In this document: positions 49,734 to 61,635 of the stretch, piece by piece
Numbering within the stretch: position 1 is the stretch's first letter
Layout of the letters: each line of letters begins with the position of its first letter
Assembly (NCBI GenBank): GCA_944472135.2
Contig: OX235263.1
Location: forward strand, 32,417,379 to 32,481,378
DNA from: Trichobilharzia regenti
Taxonomy: Eukaryota; Platyhelminthes; Trematoda; Strigeidida; Schistosomatidae
Direction: 5' to 3'
DNA length: 64,000 nucleotides
Position numbers and translations under genes: made by a program
The notes under the pieces: generated by a model
The model's database searches: none
The model's input: only the letters and a program-made list of their open reading frames with translations
What the model was told of the DNA's origin: nothing

Positions 49734-50506
49734 ATACCAATCAATGTGGCCTTAGAAGCAGTTGAACGAGAACTTACGACTGATCCCGAACATAGTCATA
49801 GTGTGTTGGTGTGATGCAGACAGTGTGTTCGAACGGTTGTTATTCTCACAGTTCACTACAGCATTAGCAACCGAATACTATGTATACTTGAACACTCTGT
49901 TTCATGTCGTGTAATGTAAACCGAAATCATACGCTCAGTAATAGGTTAAAGAATATAAACTGTCTAGATATTAATAACGGCTTGATCAGTTGAAAATATA
50001 CCTTGGCTTCCGAGTTTTGCCTTCTGTTGCTAAAATATGACAATGCTGCCCATTGAGAAAATTATCTCAATTATGCCTCATATCTACTATCTTTAAATTC
50101 TAGGGCAAATATAGACAAACAGAAAGTGTATCAACGGGATCATCAAATCCCCTGTCGTAGAAGATATCTTTATGGACAGTTGGGAAAATGTTGCTCTTAA
50201 TACACTTAATCCTACTCCAAAAATATGATGGAGATACGTGGATGACACTTCCATAGTGTTAGAATTCTAAGAGGTAGGTGGAGAACGAGATTGATTACTG
50301 AATCCTTGTCCATCGAGTCTACACCCAACACGTGCAATAGGAATGACTCATACCGGATATATGGAAAATACTACTACCAATCAAGTCAAGAGATGAAAAA
50401 TATCAACGAAGTTAGGAAGTTGTTTCAGTACCTGGATATGATTATGAGCAGTAATAAACTGTGCTCGAAGTGTGGTCATCAGTAAATATTATTGTATAGT
50501 GTTCTG

Positions 50507-50790
50507 CTGAATCTTGCTGCACTATTCATAACACCTATTCTTCTTACTCTTTAAGTTTTTGACTTCTTATAAAGTAATCTGTTAATTAGGATGAATGCAC
50601 ACATATATAATATGTTCATAAAGATGTACGTGGAAACCTATTGGAAGCACTCATTAAGAAAGCTAGGGAGATGGAATATGAGGTACGAACATGTCTGGTA
50701 CCAAGCAATATATTTGCGCTAGCCATAATAATCGTAGTCTCAGAGAATAACATCAAAAAGGAGGGAGGGTGGTGCTAGCTGATCAGTAGA
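50507..50790 (+). repeat. Direct repeat, copy 1 (pair with 59129-59405)
   Basis: About 280 bp that is highly similar to 59129-59405, including ttcttataaagtaatctgtt and gggtggtgctagct. The second copy lies directly before a BEL gag frame, so it may be part of that element's leader or LTR. Confidence 0.75.
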
Positions 50791-51604
50791 TATCGTGGTA
50801 GTCACTAAGGTGAATCGCCCCATTCTGCAGGAACAGCAATATACAATTTGAAGGCTCGAGATTTTTCTGAGGGCTTAGATCTTTATCTTGAAAAAGATAA
50901 TAATGAACGCCTAGACAGATCATGCTTCTGCCTTTAAATATATACCATTCGCTCAGTCTATTGTTGAGATGCGACCACGCGGGACCTGCACAGATTTATG
51001 GTGCATCTTATAAATTAACTTACTGTCCATTGTCGAATCTTTGAATACCACTTCACAATGTCTTATCTCATTCATTTTCTAATAACGTCTTTACTTGATC
51101 CTCATTATATTGCATTAAACCTAACATTTTATAGCTCTTTATTTATTTGATTCGACTTATTCTATTCCTACTCTCTGTAGTGTATAGTTGTGCACCAAAT
51201 GCACAAAAAGGTAAAAAATAAAAAGAACCGGCATGAGGATAAATGTAACACAAAACCAAAAAAGGTTAAAACCAAAAGTGGACACCATGATTGTACGAAC
51301 TATATGGATATCATTATACATTGCAAATGAACGTTGTCAGCCTAGGGAGTTTTTTTATAAATGAATTTACTAATGATACTTGCACTTAGCCATTTCATTA
51401 CACTTTATTGATTAACCTTTGCACTTTGGAGAAGTACAAGAATAGCGTCCCAGGAGTGCGAACGTTCAAATGACCTTGAACGCATGCTAGTCGTTGGCTA
51501 ACGGTCCCTGCCATTATCATAGCTGAAATATCAACCCTATTCATCAAATAAGGAGCAAGTTTCACCCAGATAACACTTTTAATTACTGTTTGGACAATGT
51601 GTTA

Positions 51605-51795
51605 ACATCTCGTTAGGATTAGGGTTAAGGCGAGTATTGGGGTTAGAGTTAGGGATACGGTCATAATTGGGATTAGGGTTAGATTTACGGCAGGATAAGG
51701 ATTGTCATTTGGGTTAGGATTAAGGTTAGGGCCAGTGTGAAATTTAGGGTTAGGGTCAGGATTAAGGCTAGGGTTGGGATTAGGAATAGATTTGT
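51605..51795 (+). repeat. Degenerate interstitial telomere-like array
   Basis: About 190 bp of imperfect TTAGGG-like units (TTAGGG, TTAGGA, TTGGGA, TTAAGG). It sits in otherwise unassigned sequence. Confidence 0.8.
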
Positions 51796-52446
51796 CGTTT
51801 ATTTCAACTTGTTTTATTATCCTCATTTCCCTTGTATGTAGTCGCCAATGCTCTAACTGGAACCATAGTAACTAAACCGAGGGCTTAGGAGAGGACTACA
51901 CAGCAGGAAAAGAGAGATGAACCATCCCCAAAACAGCACACCTTCAGTCACTTTGGTGAATACATCTACAGAAACTAGTCCAAATTAGCAACTGATACTC
52001 TTCATCGCAACTGGGACGTATTTTTAAGTCATGTCAGAGAAATATAATCCGTTTAATGTGTTTCCATGCATTTTCTTGTGAATATACGTCATTTTTCGTG
52101 CGAAAATTCCTCATTTTTATGATTGGCTGAAGGTCACTCGTGCGTTCGCATCCCTTGGGACGCTATTGTTGAACTTTGCCAGCGCTTTTACTTTTCTAAA
52201 ACAGCTTTCAATCCCTTGTAAACGTTGTACTTACCTCAACATTGGTTGGTTATCTCATGCCTACAACCACGGGATGAAAACGAAAAGAAGTCGATTTTTG
52301 GCGAAACCCTTAGGACAATTGTACAATTCAATAACTATACGGTCTGGTTCAGAAATGAGTGTATATATATATATATATCAAATATTTAACAGTTGAAACA
52401 TTATTAACTTTTAGACAATCTACGATTTGATATTATATCATACTTG
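51796..52446. other. No recognisable gene
   Basis: No motif recognised apart from a short TA run at 52362-52376. Confidence 0.5.
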
Positions 52447-52520
52447 ATGGTGCCTGTAAAAACGGCATGCATTCTCATGTAAATTTATTTGTTTATATGA
52501 GAATATACATTATTATTATT
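52447..52520 (+). mobile_element. LINE 3' tail fragment
   Basis: The phrase gatggtgcctgtaaa, then catgtaaatttatttg, mirrors the LINE tail at 2677-2740. It is followed by an ATT repeat at 52509-52522 and by sequence matching one arm of the inverted repeat at 19507. Confidence 0.5.
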
Positions 52521-52560
52521 ATAACACTGTGAAACTCAATCAAAATAAATTTTACCAATA

Positions 52561-53487
52561 ATGCGGTGCACACATGGATATACTTATTTTTTAACTTGCA
52601 TCGACCGCTTCACACGATGGCCGGAAGCAGTACCCATCAAGGATGTATCTGCTGAAACAGTCGCACGCGTCTTCGTAGAAAGATGGATCGCTAACTTTGG
52701 ATGCCCATCTTCCATAACAACTGATCGCGGGCGGCAATTCGAAAGTGGCTTATTCTTCGCCCTGACTAAAATATTAGGTTGCATGCGATTTCGAACAACA
52801 GCCTACCATCCTCAAGCTAATGGTATGGTAGAACGTCTACACAGACAGCTGAAAGCTGGTCTGTCAGCCGCAAACACCACCCATTGGACTGAATCCCTTC
52901 CGTTAGTTCTCCTAGGGATACGAAACGCCTTGAAAACCGATGCTGGTTGTACTAGCGCCGAGCTAGTATATGGCACGACACTGCGACTGCCTGGTGAATT
53001 TGTTTCTCCCTCGAGCTTCCCACCAGTGGTAGATCACGCTTCATACGTCAGCAGGCTTACAAACGCAATGCGTTCAGTTAAACCTGCTCCCCTTCGTCCA
53101 CAGTCCATTGATGTTTTCGTTCATCCGTGTTTGAAAACTTCTTCACATGTATTTGTTCGTCGCGACTCTGTGCGCAGACCCCTGGAACCCCCATACGACG
53201 GACCTTATAAGGTAATTAAACGTTCTGATAAATTCTTTGTCTTGGACAAAAACGGCCGCGAGGACACCGTCAGCATTGACCGTCTGAAACCGGCTTACTT
53301 GGAGGGTAATCCTATTAGCATAGAGCTCAACGTACCCCAAAATCCACAAGTAACAGAAGATCGTTTAGACATCGATGAAGTCACTAGCACAGCGACAGCT
53401 ACCGAACCTTCTATCGAGCCTCCCAAGAAAACCCGTTCTGGACGCACCGTAAGGTTCCCAGAATATCTGCACACTTATTTGACTTAA
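52561..53487 (+). CDS. Gypsy integrase fragment, open frame
   Basis: This 308 aa frame begins just inside the integrase catalytic core. It has Asp in [13 protein letters not shown] at about residue 14, Asp in [10 protein letters not shown] at about 60, and Glu in [10 protein letters not shown] at about 95. It continues through the C-terminal domain ([34 protein letters not shown]). The upstream gag, protease and polymerase are missing. No stop is present, so the loss was probably recent. The LTR at 53992 follows. Confidence 0.85.
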   Translation: MRCTHGYTYFLTCIDRFTRWPEAVPIKDVSAETVARVFVERWIANFGCPSSITTDRGRQFESGLFFALTKILGCMRFRTTAYHPQANGMVERLHRQLKAGLSAANTTHWTESLPLVLLGIRNALKTDAGCTSAELVYGTTLRLPGEFVSPSSFPPVVDHASYVSRLTNAMRSVKPAPLRPQSIDVFVHPCLKTSSHVFVRRDSVRRPLEPPYDGPYKVIKRSDKFFVLDKNGREDTVSIDRLKPAYLEGNPISIELNVPQNPQVTEDRLDIDEVTSTATATEPSIEPPKKTRSGRTVRFPEYLHTYLT

Positions 53488-53991
53488 CGAATTCGTGTGA
53501 TTCACGCAACTCACTCGTTTGTGGTACTAACTATTTTTTTTGACGTATAAATTTTTTTATATACAGTACCACCGAACAAAAAAAATTTTTTCCAACGGTT
53601 CATGTAACATACACAAAAAAATTAATTAGATGTATTTATTTTTTTTCGATGTTCTGAACTTAGCATTATTTTACTGTATAGTAAATGCACACAATTTTTT
53701 TTTAACCAAAAAGCTCATTTCGTACATTTTCCTCGACATGGTTCTTAGCGTTCTTGTTTTCTTTTCCAGGTGCGACGGGCACTGGACAGGAAACAAACGA
53801 AGCACGGAATCCAACGAACAACAACAAGGAAGCTATGTACAAACACCCTATTAGCATAGGCAGACAAACCAGTAGGCATACGACCAAGCCGCTCGGAAGA
53901 TTTTTTCACCCGAAAGGGAACCATCGAGTTTTTTTACTTCCGGCTGGTTCTGTCTTAGGGTCCTCACGACCCCACTAGGGGGGGAGTGAGC

Positions 53992-54289
53992 TGTAGCGGT
54001 AAATAATTCCCCAAAATTATTGACCACAGCAATCACTCATTGGATGCTGACCACCACTGTTTAAGTCGACTTGTTTAGCTGAAGGCTTCCGGTCAAGCAT
54101 CCCCGCCATTTGGTACTCCGTCGTGTCACGTGCACGATCACTAGCTAGCTAAGCGTTCGTCTAACGGCTTGTTTTGGTTCCAAAATATATTACGAAGTTT
54201 GGACGATCAATTATTGGCTTTTGCTTTGTCTTTGGTACGCGAGAATAAATTAATTAGAAGTTGCTGAACGAGATATCCGTCAACCTTCA
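53992..54289 (+). repeat. Gypsy LTR
   Basis: It starts TGTAGCGGTAAATAATTCCC directly after a polypurine tract (53977-53990). It contains a TATA-like tatattac and ends near caaccttcaa. It belongs to the same family as the solo LTR at 49383-49733. Confidence 0.75.
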
Positions 54290-54449
54290 AGTCTATCATT
54301 CACTTCAGAAAGTTTCTGGGGTTTGCGTAATGAAACATGCCCAGTTGTAATCAAAATCTGACTCTGTGCTAAATTCTAAGTGTTGTGTACTCTAAGATAG
54401 GCAGTCAGAACATTAAACTCACACATCCTGAACTTCCTCTCATGCTATT

Positions 54450-56400
54450 ATTAATTCTTTAGGATCCATCATGTCGCTGATGCAAGCAACTTCTGAAGGT
54501 ATCCAGCATACCTTTAAGCCATGTTCATTAATCCTAGGTTTTTGAAATTTCTCACCTGATAACACCCAAAACTTATTTTCTTTATTAAATGATTCGGGAG
54601 AATACTGAACTTACTTCACGCTTAAGCATGCAGCCTGTGGACCAAGCTGAAAGACCTTCTAACAATCTAGGAAAGAATGAATTTATACATATGCGTACAC
54701 ATGTGTATGTCTCACTCCACAACAGGAAAATCCTTTGTTTTACACTAACTAACCCAGAACCCCAATGCTGTTAAACCGCGAGCTTCTTATAACCATTGAT
54801 CAAATGTCGAACTTCTATGTAGTATGTTCAGGTATCTCGAACCACGTTGCAGTCGCTCAAGACAGCATACAGATTTTAGAACATCAGGTTGATGGAATAC
54901 TGTGCCAGGTAGCGATACTAACTACACGCACATGGTCGAGCCGTTCTAGAGGCTAACTTCACCGGCGTCACTCTGAGCCATCTAGCATGTCCAGCGATCG
55001 TCGTAATATTTGTTGGTTCTACCGTAATCAGGGAGGCAATGAGTGGTTTCGCTACCTTCCTTGTTATTTCCAGACTAAAGCAGAGGTTATGTTTGGATTT
55101 GTGACTAGCTCTACCACCAGCAATCTACGATCTTGTGACAGATTGAATTACTGGTACTATATTCCTAGTAGATACAGGAGAAGTCAGTGTTCTTTCTCCG
55201 TCTACGCAGGAGCATCAACATCCTTGCCCAAGAATCACACACTAAGCTATTGATAAATCCAGTAATATTACGCACGGATGCAGACTGGAAATTTTGATCT
55301 GCAGAATGCTTAGACTTCGTTATTTATCACTGCAGACGCTCCATCACCAATCTTAAGTAGTGATTTTTTGGAGCAACACACATAGCTGGTAGATCCGACT
55401 AGTCCCATATTGATAGACCCATACAACAAAGCGTACACTGCTAGTGCAATCAGCCGGGAGTCATCTTTGAAAATGATAGTCACACGCACACCTGCACCTC
55501 CATATACTGAATTCTGAACCAGTTCCCTGATCTTCTTTAACCGTCTTTCGCAGAAACAAACCTGAAACGTCATGTGGTTCATTATATTAAAACCACTGGG
55601 CCATCAGTTTTAGTACTCCTCGTGTGCGTTGATCCTCAATATAAGGCTATCGCAAATGCAGAATTCGATAAAATTTCAGAGCTTGGCGTCATCCAACCAT
55701 CTAACAGTTCTTAGTCTTCAGCACTTCATGGAGTTCCCAAAAATTCTACTGGTGGGATGTGATAACGCGGTGATTACTAAGCTTTCAACAATCAAACAAA
55801 CGGAACCCTGCAGACACTCATTAACACATAATCAAGGCGTTGCCAGTATTTTGCCCGATGTTGTGGTTTTCTTCAAGATCTACCTCATAAGAGCCTATCT
55901 TCACATCCCCATCCGTCTGCATGACGTCCCGAAAAGTTCTATTATCACATTATTGGGTTCATATGAATTCTTCAACGCTTCTTTTGGATTAAGGAACGCC
56001 ACCCAGATATTTTTCAACGCTCAATCGATGAAGAAGTCCTCGGTTTCCACTTCGCCTGCGTGTATCTATAAGTTACTGGTACAGAGTACAGTTGAGGTAG
56101 AACATTTGAGACACGTGAAGACTGTAATCGAAGGACCTCACTAGCATGCGATGACCATCAACTTATAAGAGAAAGAGTCCGGCAAGACGTCATTGGAATT
56201 CCTCGGGAATCTGACAGATAACCAAGGAATTAGGCCACTTTTTGACGATGTGCCAGCTAGCTAGGACTATCTGATACCCGACTATTTTAAGGAATTATGT
56301 CGATTTTCGGGTCTCACCAGTTCTTACCGTCGTTTCACTCTCAACTGTGCTGTAGTTTTGCAACAATTTACTGACTGTTTACGTCGATGTAGCCGTTCAC
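54450..56400 (+). pseudogene. Decayed Gypsy gag-pol
   Basis: Pieces in order and on one strand: a capsid-end phrase NICWFYRNQGG (about 55005), protease LVDTGEVSVLSPS (about 55165-55203), and reverse transcriptase pieces with IYLIRAYLHIPI and FFNASFGLRNATQIF (about 55880-56020). RGLTSSYRRF follows near 56305-56335. Frames shift and stops are present. The FxDD box is not recognisable. Confidence 0.65.
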
Positions 56401-56479
56401 TCCAATTTTGGACCGGCGGCCTGCTTAAATTTTGGGCTACCAAAATTTTCATCCTACATATTGCATCTATTTCCTCGGA

Positions 56480-57500
56480 TTTATTTTGTTTTCATTATTC
56501 AATTATGTGTCCAAATCGCATTACTTACTCTCGCGATTATTTAAAATGTTTTCAACCTAATGATTTACGAGTATATAATAACCTTAAGAAACAGCACCGT
56601 GGTGGGCGGCAAAGATCCATAAAGTGTACTACAATGCATCAGATTAATCACTTGCATTCTCTATTATACTCAAATATATATTGTAACAATGGTGTAATTA
56701 CTCTGCAAGAAACTTGGCTCCACGATTGATATGGTGATAATTTCGTCTTCCTAAGTGGTTTCACAATGTACAGACAAAACCGATGCAGCTCAAAGAAGAA
56801 GAGAGGTGATGCTGTTACCATTTTTATTAATTCTCAGTGGTCCACTACCAACAACGTCTGCTTCAAATTCTCAAATGACAATATTGATTGTATAACTGTC
56901 AAATGTCGACCTAAACACTTATCTAAGTATAGCTTCATTTTTGTCACAAATATCTATATCACATCTTGTTGCAGTCCCTCAGAACTATCGATCTTCGCCG
57001 GTGAATTCACTATTTTTGCTGCTGCTTCGTTTGGTAACTCCTTATCTATAGTGGCTGGCGACTTCAACTCCTGTGGCTGCAGTTTTATTACATTGCTGGG
57101 CCATGAAAATCTTGTCAGCTTCCCAATATGATAAGATAATTCACTTGATTTAGTATTTATAAATGATTCTAGAATATACAAAGCTCGCAAAAGAGCCTCG
57201 CTCTGTATTGTAAGAGTTCCACCCAAAATTTACGGAAAGTTACACAGCAAAGCCTTCTCACACTTGTCTAAGAAAGTTGTTCACGGATGTTACTCAAATG
57301 AGGACGTACATCATCTTAGAAACATGCTCAATGACACAAGATGGGATTTGTTTAATGATGATTCAGTTGATGACACCATCTCTAATATTACAACTTATCC
57401 GAAATTCTCTTCCAAAATCTGCTGTTCAAAAGAAACACTATTCGTCAAATTTGACAGTTTCTCTTTTCCTCAGCTTAAAAGAGAGTGTTTCACTCGAGAT
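56480..57500 (+). pseudogene. LINE endonuclease fragment nested in Gypsy debris
   Basis: The frames show ITLQETWLHD (about 56698-56728), CSSKKKRGDAVTIFINS, SIVAGDFNSCGC (about 57048-57083) and SLDLVFINDS (about 57142-57170). These are catalytic Glu and DFN motifs of an apurinic-type endonuclease of CR1/jockey LINEs. Stops separate the pieces. Gypsy integrase sequence resumes after it. Confidence 0.65.
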
Positions 57501-57509
57501 AACCAAGCT

Positions 57510-57945
57510 CCACATGATATTACTGACTACGTGAATCCACTAAAGCAGCACACGAGTGAGCTAAAAACATCACTTCTACGCCAGCAGCAACGACCGTCAC
57601 ACATCCCACTACAAGTGGCAAACTGCACTCACGTTTTCTCCAGGAGGGATGGTGTACAAAGACCACTGCGATGGTTCATTCAGAGTTTTACATAGGAACG
57701 ATATATTTGTCAAGGTAGGACGATCGACTAAAAAAGAAGCCATCAGCGTAGACACAGTCAAACTAGAGTTTATCGACGACCTCTAAGACAACAACATAAA
57801 TCAAATGAATGACGCGCCAACCCTTAATCTACAAGAACTTCATTGTCACCAGAGAAACCTATTAAAACAGTACGATCTGGTCAGAGATTTCGTAGGCATA
57901 AATGTTAAGTTCGAATTACCTCTGTTTAACTTATAGTGCATTTTC
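57510..57945 (+). pseudogene. Gypsy integrase C-terminal remnant
   Basis: CTHVFSRRDGVQRPL (about 57625-57668) is followed after a frameshift by the phrase RSTKKEAISVDTVKLEFIDD (57725-57784). This matches the VFVRRD and SIDRLKPA region of the integrase at 52561. It is probably the far end of the element at 54450. Confidence 0.6.
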
Positions 57946-59128
57946 CTTTTTACTGTCTTTATTCTATATAATCATATAGTTGCTCATCCCTGTTATCGAT
58001 ATTTTCATTTGTAATTTAAATTACTATTATTGAAACGCTTACATTTTATGGTTATTACATTTAATTGTGCAATTCACATGGTTTTCTTATTTAAAGACGA
58101 CTGGTTGATTCCCATTACTGCACGTATTTTTCACCACAATCGTTGATTCTATTATCCTTAGTACGTTTATTAATAATGTAATCAAATGCCCATTCATCCT
58201 TCCAAAAATTACTTGGCAGCATCTCACTCATATGATCAAGTAAACAAGATTTTTTAGTCTGCTGTGAGACTACCACAAATAACCTGAAAGTGTTGGGTAT
58301 GGTCCGAAACTGTTTTATACATTTTATCAACATTTCGTTTTGATTTTACTTGAGTGAATACGCTTTCGTGGTTTTTAATTTGCTATTTAAAAATATTTAA
58401 CCATCTGAGATAATGAGGCAGTAAACCTTAGACTACTGAATTTCATCACTGTCGACTCTAAAGCCATAACGTGCAGGTAAGTGGTCGGAGGAATTAGAGC
58501 TGTAGATGTTGTTAATATTGAATTAGTGTCCAGTGATCTGGCATACATTCAGACAGATTTCATTTTCTTTGGGGGTTACAATCCGTCCTATGGTGTCGTC
58601 AGTTGCTTTTCAGTAGAAGCTGCAATTTGATTAGAGGTATTGTGAATAATTATGGTGTTTGTTTAAAGACTTTGAAGCCGCAACATTTGAACCCATAATG
58701 TTAAGAAGCCGTAAATTTGGTAATGTGACCATTTGTGCCTTAATTTGTCTTGTTGTGCAAGTATGTTTTTAGTGGAACGTTAAACAGTCATCGAATTGTC
58801 GAATTTTCCGTTGATATTTTCCAGTTGTTTGCAGTTTATAGTAACCTGAGTTGCATTTGTTGATCTTTTTAGCAACCACACGTAATATTAAGACCAGATT
58901 TGGTAGCAATACACTCCAAGAATTCAGGGGAGACAGTTTTCGTACAAAACCCCTAGTCAGCATGGAATGACTTGACATCGTGCTGGGAGATAAATGTTCC
59001 AGTTACTTTTCAATGTCAAATGTTTACAATATATAAGACTATCATGATAATTCACTACACTAAGTCCTGCCAACCGACCTTACCTTCAGTTCATACTACC
59101 TAAATTGAACGCTAACTATAATGTTTTG
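57946..59128. other. No recognisable gene
   Basis: AT-rich with no motif seen on either strand. Confidence 0.5.
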
Positions 59129-59405
59129 ATGAATCTTGCTCCACTATTCACAAAACCTATTCCTTTTACTCTTTAAGGTTTTAACTTCTTATAAAGTAAT
59201 CTGTTCATTAGGATGCATGCATACAGATATAATATGTTCATAAAGATGTACGTGGAGACCGATTGGAAGCACTTATTAAGAAAGCTAGGGAGATGGAATA
59301 TGAGGTACGAACATGTCCGGTACCAAGCTATATATTTGCGCTAGCCATAATAATCATAGTCTCTAAGAACAACGTCATAAAAGGAGGGAGGGTGGTGCTA
59401 GCTTC
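59129..59405 (+). repeat. Direct repeat, copy 2 (pair with 50507-50790)
   Basis: It is highly similar to copy 1 and ends gggtggtgctagct, 38 bp before the BEL gag frame at 59443. Confidence 0.75.
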
Positions 59406-59442
59406 ATAACTAGCTTCAAGAGCTATACAGTGCTGTAAGGTT

Positions 59443-60180
59443 ATGTCCCCAAAAGAAGGATTTACTGAGGCGATGCATATCCTGCGTCAAAGATTCGGAA
59501 GAACTTCAATGATTGTAAGGAAATTATTTGAGGCTGTTAGAGGTAATGGTGGTCAATTACAAGATAACTCCAAGGCACTATCTGAGTTTTCGGATAATCT
59601 GATGACTTACAAGAATGCATTGATTTCGATGAATTGCATGAGTGACCTCAACTCGAATTCCGTCCTAGAAGTAATAGCGAGACGCCTACCTACTCGACTG
59701 CAAAGGAAGTGGGTGAAGATAAGCCCCCGTATAGAGGATGAAGGTATCCAGCCAAAGTTTGATGATATCTTGAAACTGGCAAACGATATTGTCAATGAAT
59801 CTATGAGCAAGTTTGCCAGTATATTGCATCTCACTCCTAGAATAGAGCAGTCTGAGAGCGAAACGTAATCATTGATGACGAAAGGGTCTCGGAGAGGTGG
59901 ATATCGAGAAGGCCCTATGGTGTCTAGTAATGCATATAGACTTAGTGAGTGTAACAGGTTTCGTGGTACATCTCAACAGATAGGTTACAAGCTGCAAGAG
60001 AAACACGGTTGTGTTTTACACGTTTGGAAGAAGTGCATACAGAAGTGAACTGTGAATCAGTGAAAAAGTTTATTGATAAGCTAAATGTGAAATCAAGATC
60101 TGACTCCGAATTGTGTGACGATAACGGTGCGGTGAAGAAGTCTGTAGTTGCAACTGGTAAGCCATTGTTGAATAGAGTAA
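59443..60180 (+). pseudogene. BEL/Pao gag remnant
   Basis: The first 141 aa (59443-59868) have the DUF1759-like pattern of BEL gag: GFTEAMHILRQRFGR, then a region with SDNLMTYKN, MSDLNS, ARRLPTRLQRKW. After a stop, another frame has LCFTRLEEVHTEVNC, resembling the LCFNCL-GH-C knuckle of BEL with one Cys lost. No protease or polymerase follows. Confidence 0.6.
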
Positions 60181-60687
60181 TAATAATTTTTATTTCTGAA
60201 AAAGAAACCAGCCAATTTTACAGGCATGAACATATGTACACATATTAAAACTTATGGAATATATAATATGATTTGTTAATTTAGAAATAAGTTGAATACT
60301 GCTAGATGTGAGAGAAACACTTAAAATGAAGTGTACAAATAAGGAAACAGATATAGCGTCAAATCTAAGCTGTGATTGAAAAAAAATACATGTCACTTTC
60401 ATGCGGGAACCGTAAATGATTGCGTTAGTTGAGGAAGGTAAGTAGCATTTTTGTATAGGTGCTGACATGATACATAAGAGACGCAGAATAAACAATAATT
60501 ATCAGCAAATGATTTATTAAGTGTTTCGAAGTCTATAAAACTTCAAATTCATCCGTAAGTACACCATATCTGTGACATTTCCACTTGTTTATGAGACCGA
60601 CTTTGAACTTGTCAGCAGATTTTATAATATAGGTGGTCCCGTTATTTACCAGATGAGCTAGCAATATCACGAATGAATGGAGAATAG

Positions 60688-61632
60688 CAGCGCTGTATCA
60701 GTACATTCGTTGAAGACAGTACCATTGAAAAGAGAAGAAGACAGAAGAATAGAGTTACTGCTTCAGAGTGCAGTTCTGACTCCTCAAGTTTAAAAGGTTT
60801 CACTAATCAGAGTGAAGGTATAAAACCTCTAAGGATTTGGGAGGAGGAACCCAAATCATCCACTGCTGTTATTAAAGAGTTTGAAAATGATGAAATTTAC
60901 GATAAAGTGAATATTCCTGATAACGATCATGATAGTGAACATTTATCTTTGGTTGATCATGATGAGGTATGGGATATGCATACTACTGTTGAGTTGAACA
61001 AAGGTTCTGTGCAACTTGAACGTGAAGTAGAATCAAAGGCAGATGCAGTTGCAGACGCTATGGATACTCGTGAGACCATCAGTGTAATTGATCAGCGTGT
61101 GGACAACCTGTCATTAGATGCTAGTGCTAAACCGGAGCCGATAGTAAAAGACAGCAGTGGTGGTAATCTTGCAGTTAGACAAAATTCTAAAAGCCGAATA
61201 ACAACAGCTTTTGATCCACCGCTAACTTCATCAACTGATATCAATCATTCGTCGTTGGTGTTTTCATCCACAATGGAAAAGACGCCCATCAACTCAAGTA
61301 TCTTCTGCAATGACTATGATAGTATTGGTGCATTTGAAAAGACGAAAGATGTTGCTCAGTTCCGTGAGGATAAGCCAAATGTAAACGAGAGAGTAATTGT
61401 TAAATTGACTTGCACGAATAAAGGTATTTCTAGTTTCAAGTTACTATTTGAATGCTATTATCTTTGGTGTAAATTACTCTGCGCCTACGCTTGGTTGATC
61501 AGATACGTCGTGTGTTTGTTCGTCATCTATATTCTACGATACAATGACATGAGCGTGTTACCGTTCAGATTTGAGGATATAGCTGATAGAGGGAGGTCAG
61601 CAAATGAACTGTGCGACAATTTTCCAACCTAG
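60688..61632 (+). CDS. Unidentified acidic open frame with a hydrophobic segment
   Basis: The frame is open from 60688 (after a TAG at 60685-60687) to a TAG at 61630-61632, 314 codons, longer than any chance frame nearby. There is no ATG near its start; an ag at 60686-60687 could be a splice acceptor, and the first in-frame ATG is well inside. The first two thirds are polar and acidic (SEHLSLVDHDEVWD), and then a strongly hydrophobic stretch (LLCAYAWLIRYVVCLFVIYI) could be a membrane segment. I do not recognise a family. It follows BEL remnants on the same strand, so it may be a retroelement frame or an exon of an unknown host gene. Confidence 0.4.
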   Translation, partial: QRCISTFVEDSTIEKRRRQKNRVTASECSSDSSSLKGFTNQSEGIKPLRIWEEEPKSSTAVIKEFENDEIYDKVNIPDNDHDSEHLSLVDHDEVWDMHTTVELNKGSVQLEREVESKADAVADAMDTRETISVIDQRVDNLSLDASAKPEPIVKDSSGGNLAVRQNSKSRITTAFDPPLTSSTDINHSSLVFSSTMEKTPINSSIFCNDYDSIGAFEKTKDVAQFREDKPNVNERVIVKLTCTNKGISSFKLLFECYYLWCKLLCAYAWLIRYVVCLFVIYILRYNDMSVLPFRFEDIADRGRSANELCDNFPT

Positions 61633-61635
61633 AGC

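Larger units (their letters stand above)
48590..50480 (+). pseudogene. Penelope-like reverse transcriptase, N-terminal to YVDD, interrupted
   Basis: Opposite in orientation to the piece at 47390-48000. In order it shows VITKADRGDSTAVMDKSDYI (48690-48750), LYGTIKIHKPG (48930-48962), VSFDIINLYTNI (49348-49382), INVALEAVERELTTD (49737-49785) and WRYVDDTSIVL (about 50230-50265). It contains stops, a hairpin insertion and a solo LTR. The enzyme belongs to the telomerase-related Penelope class. Confidence 0.75.

Noticed and set aside
52584..52784. Minus-strand frame opposite the integrase
   Set aside because: Shadow of the + strand integrase frame, with no motif.
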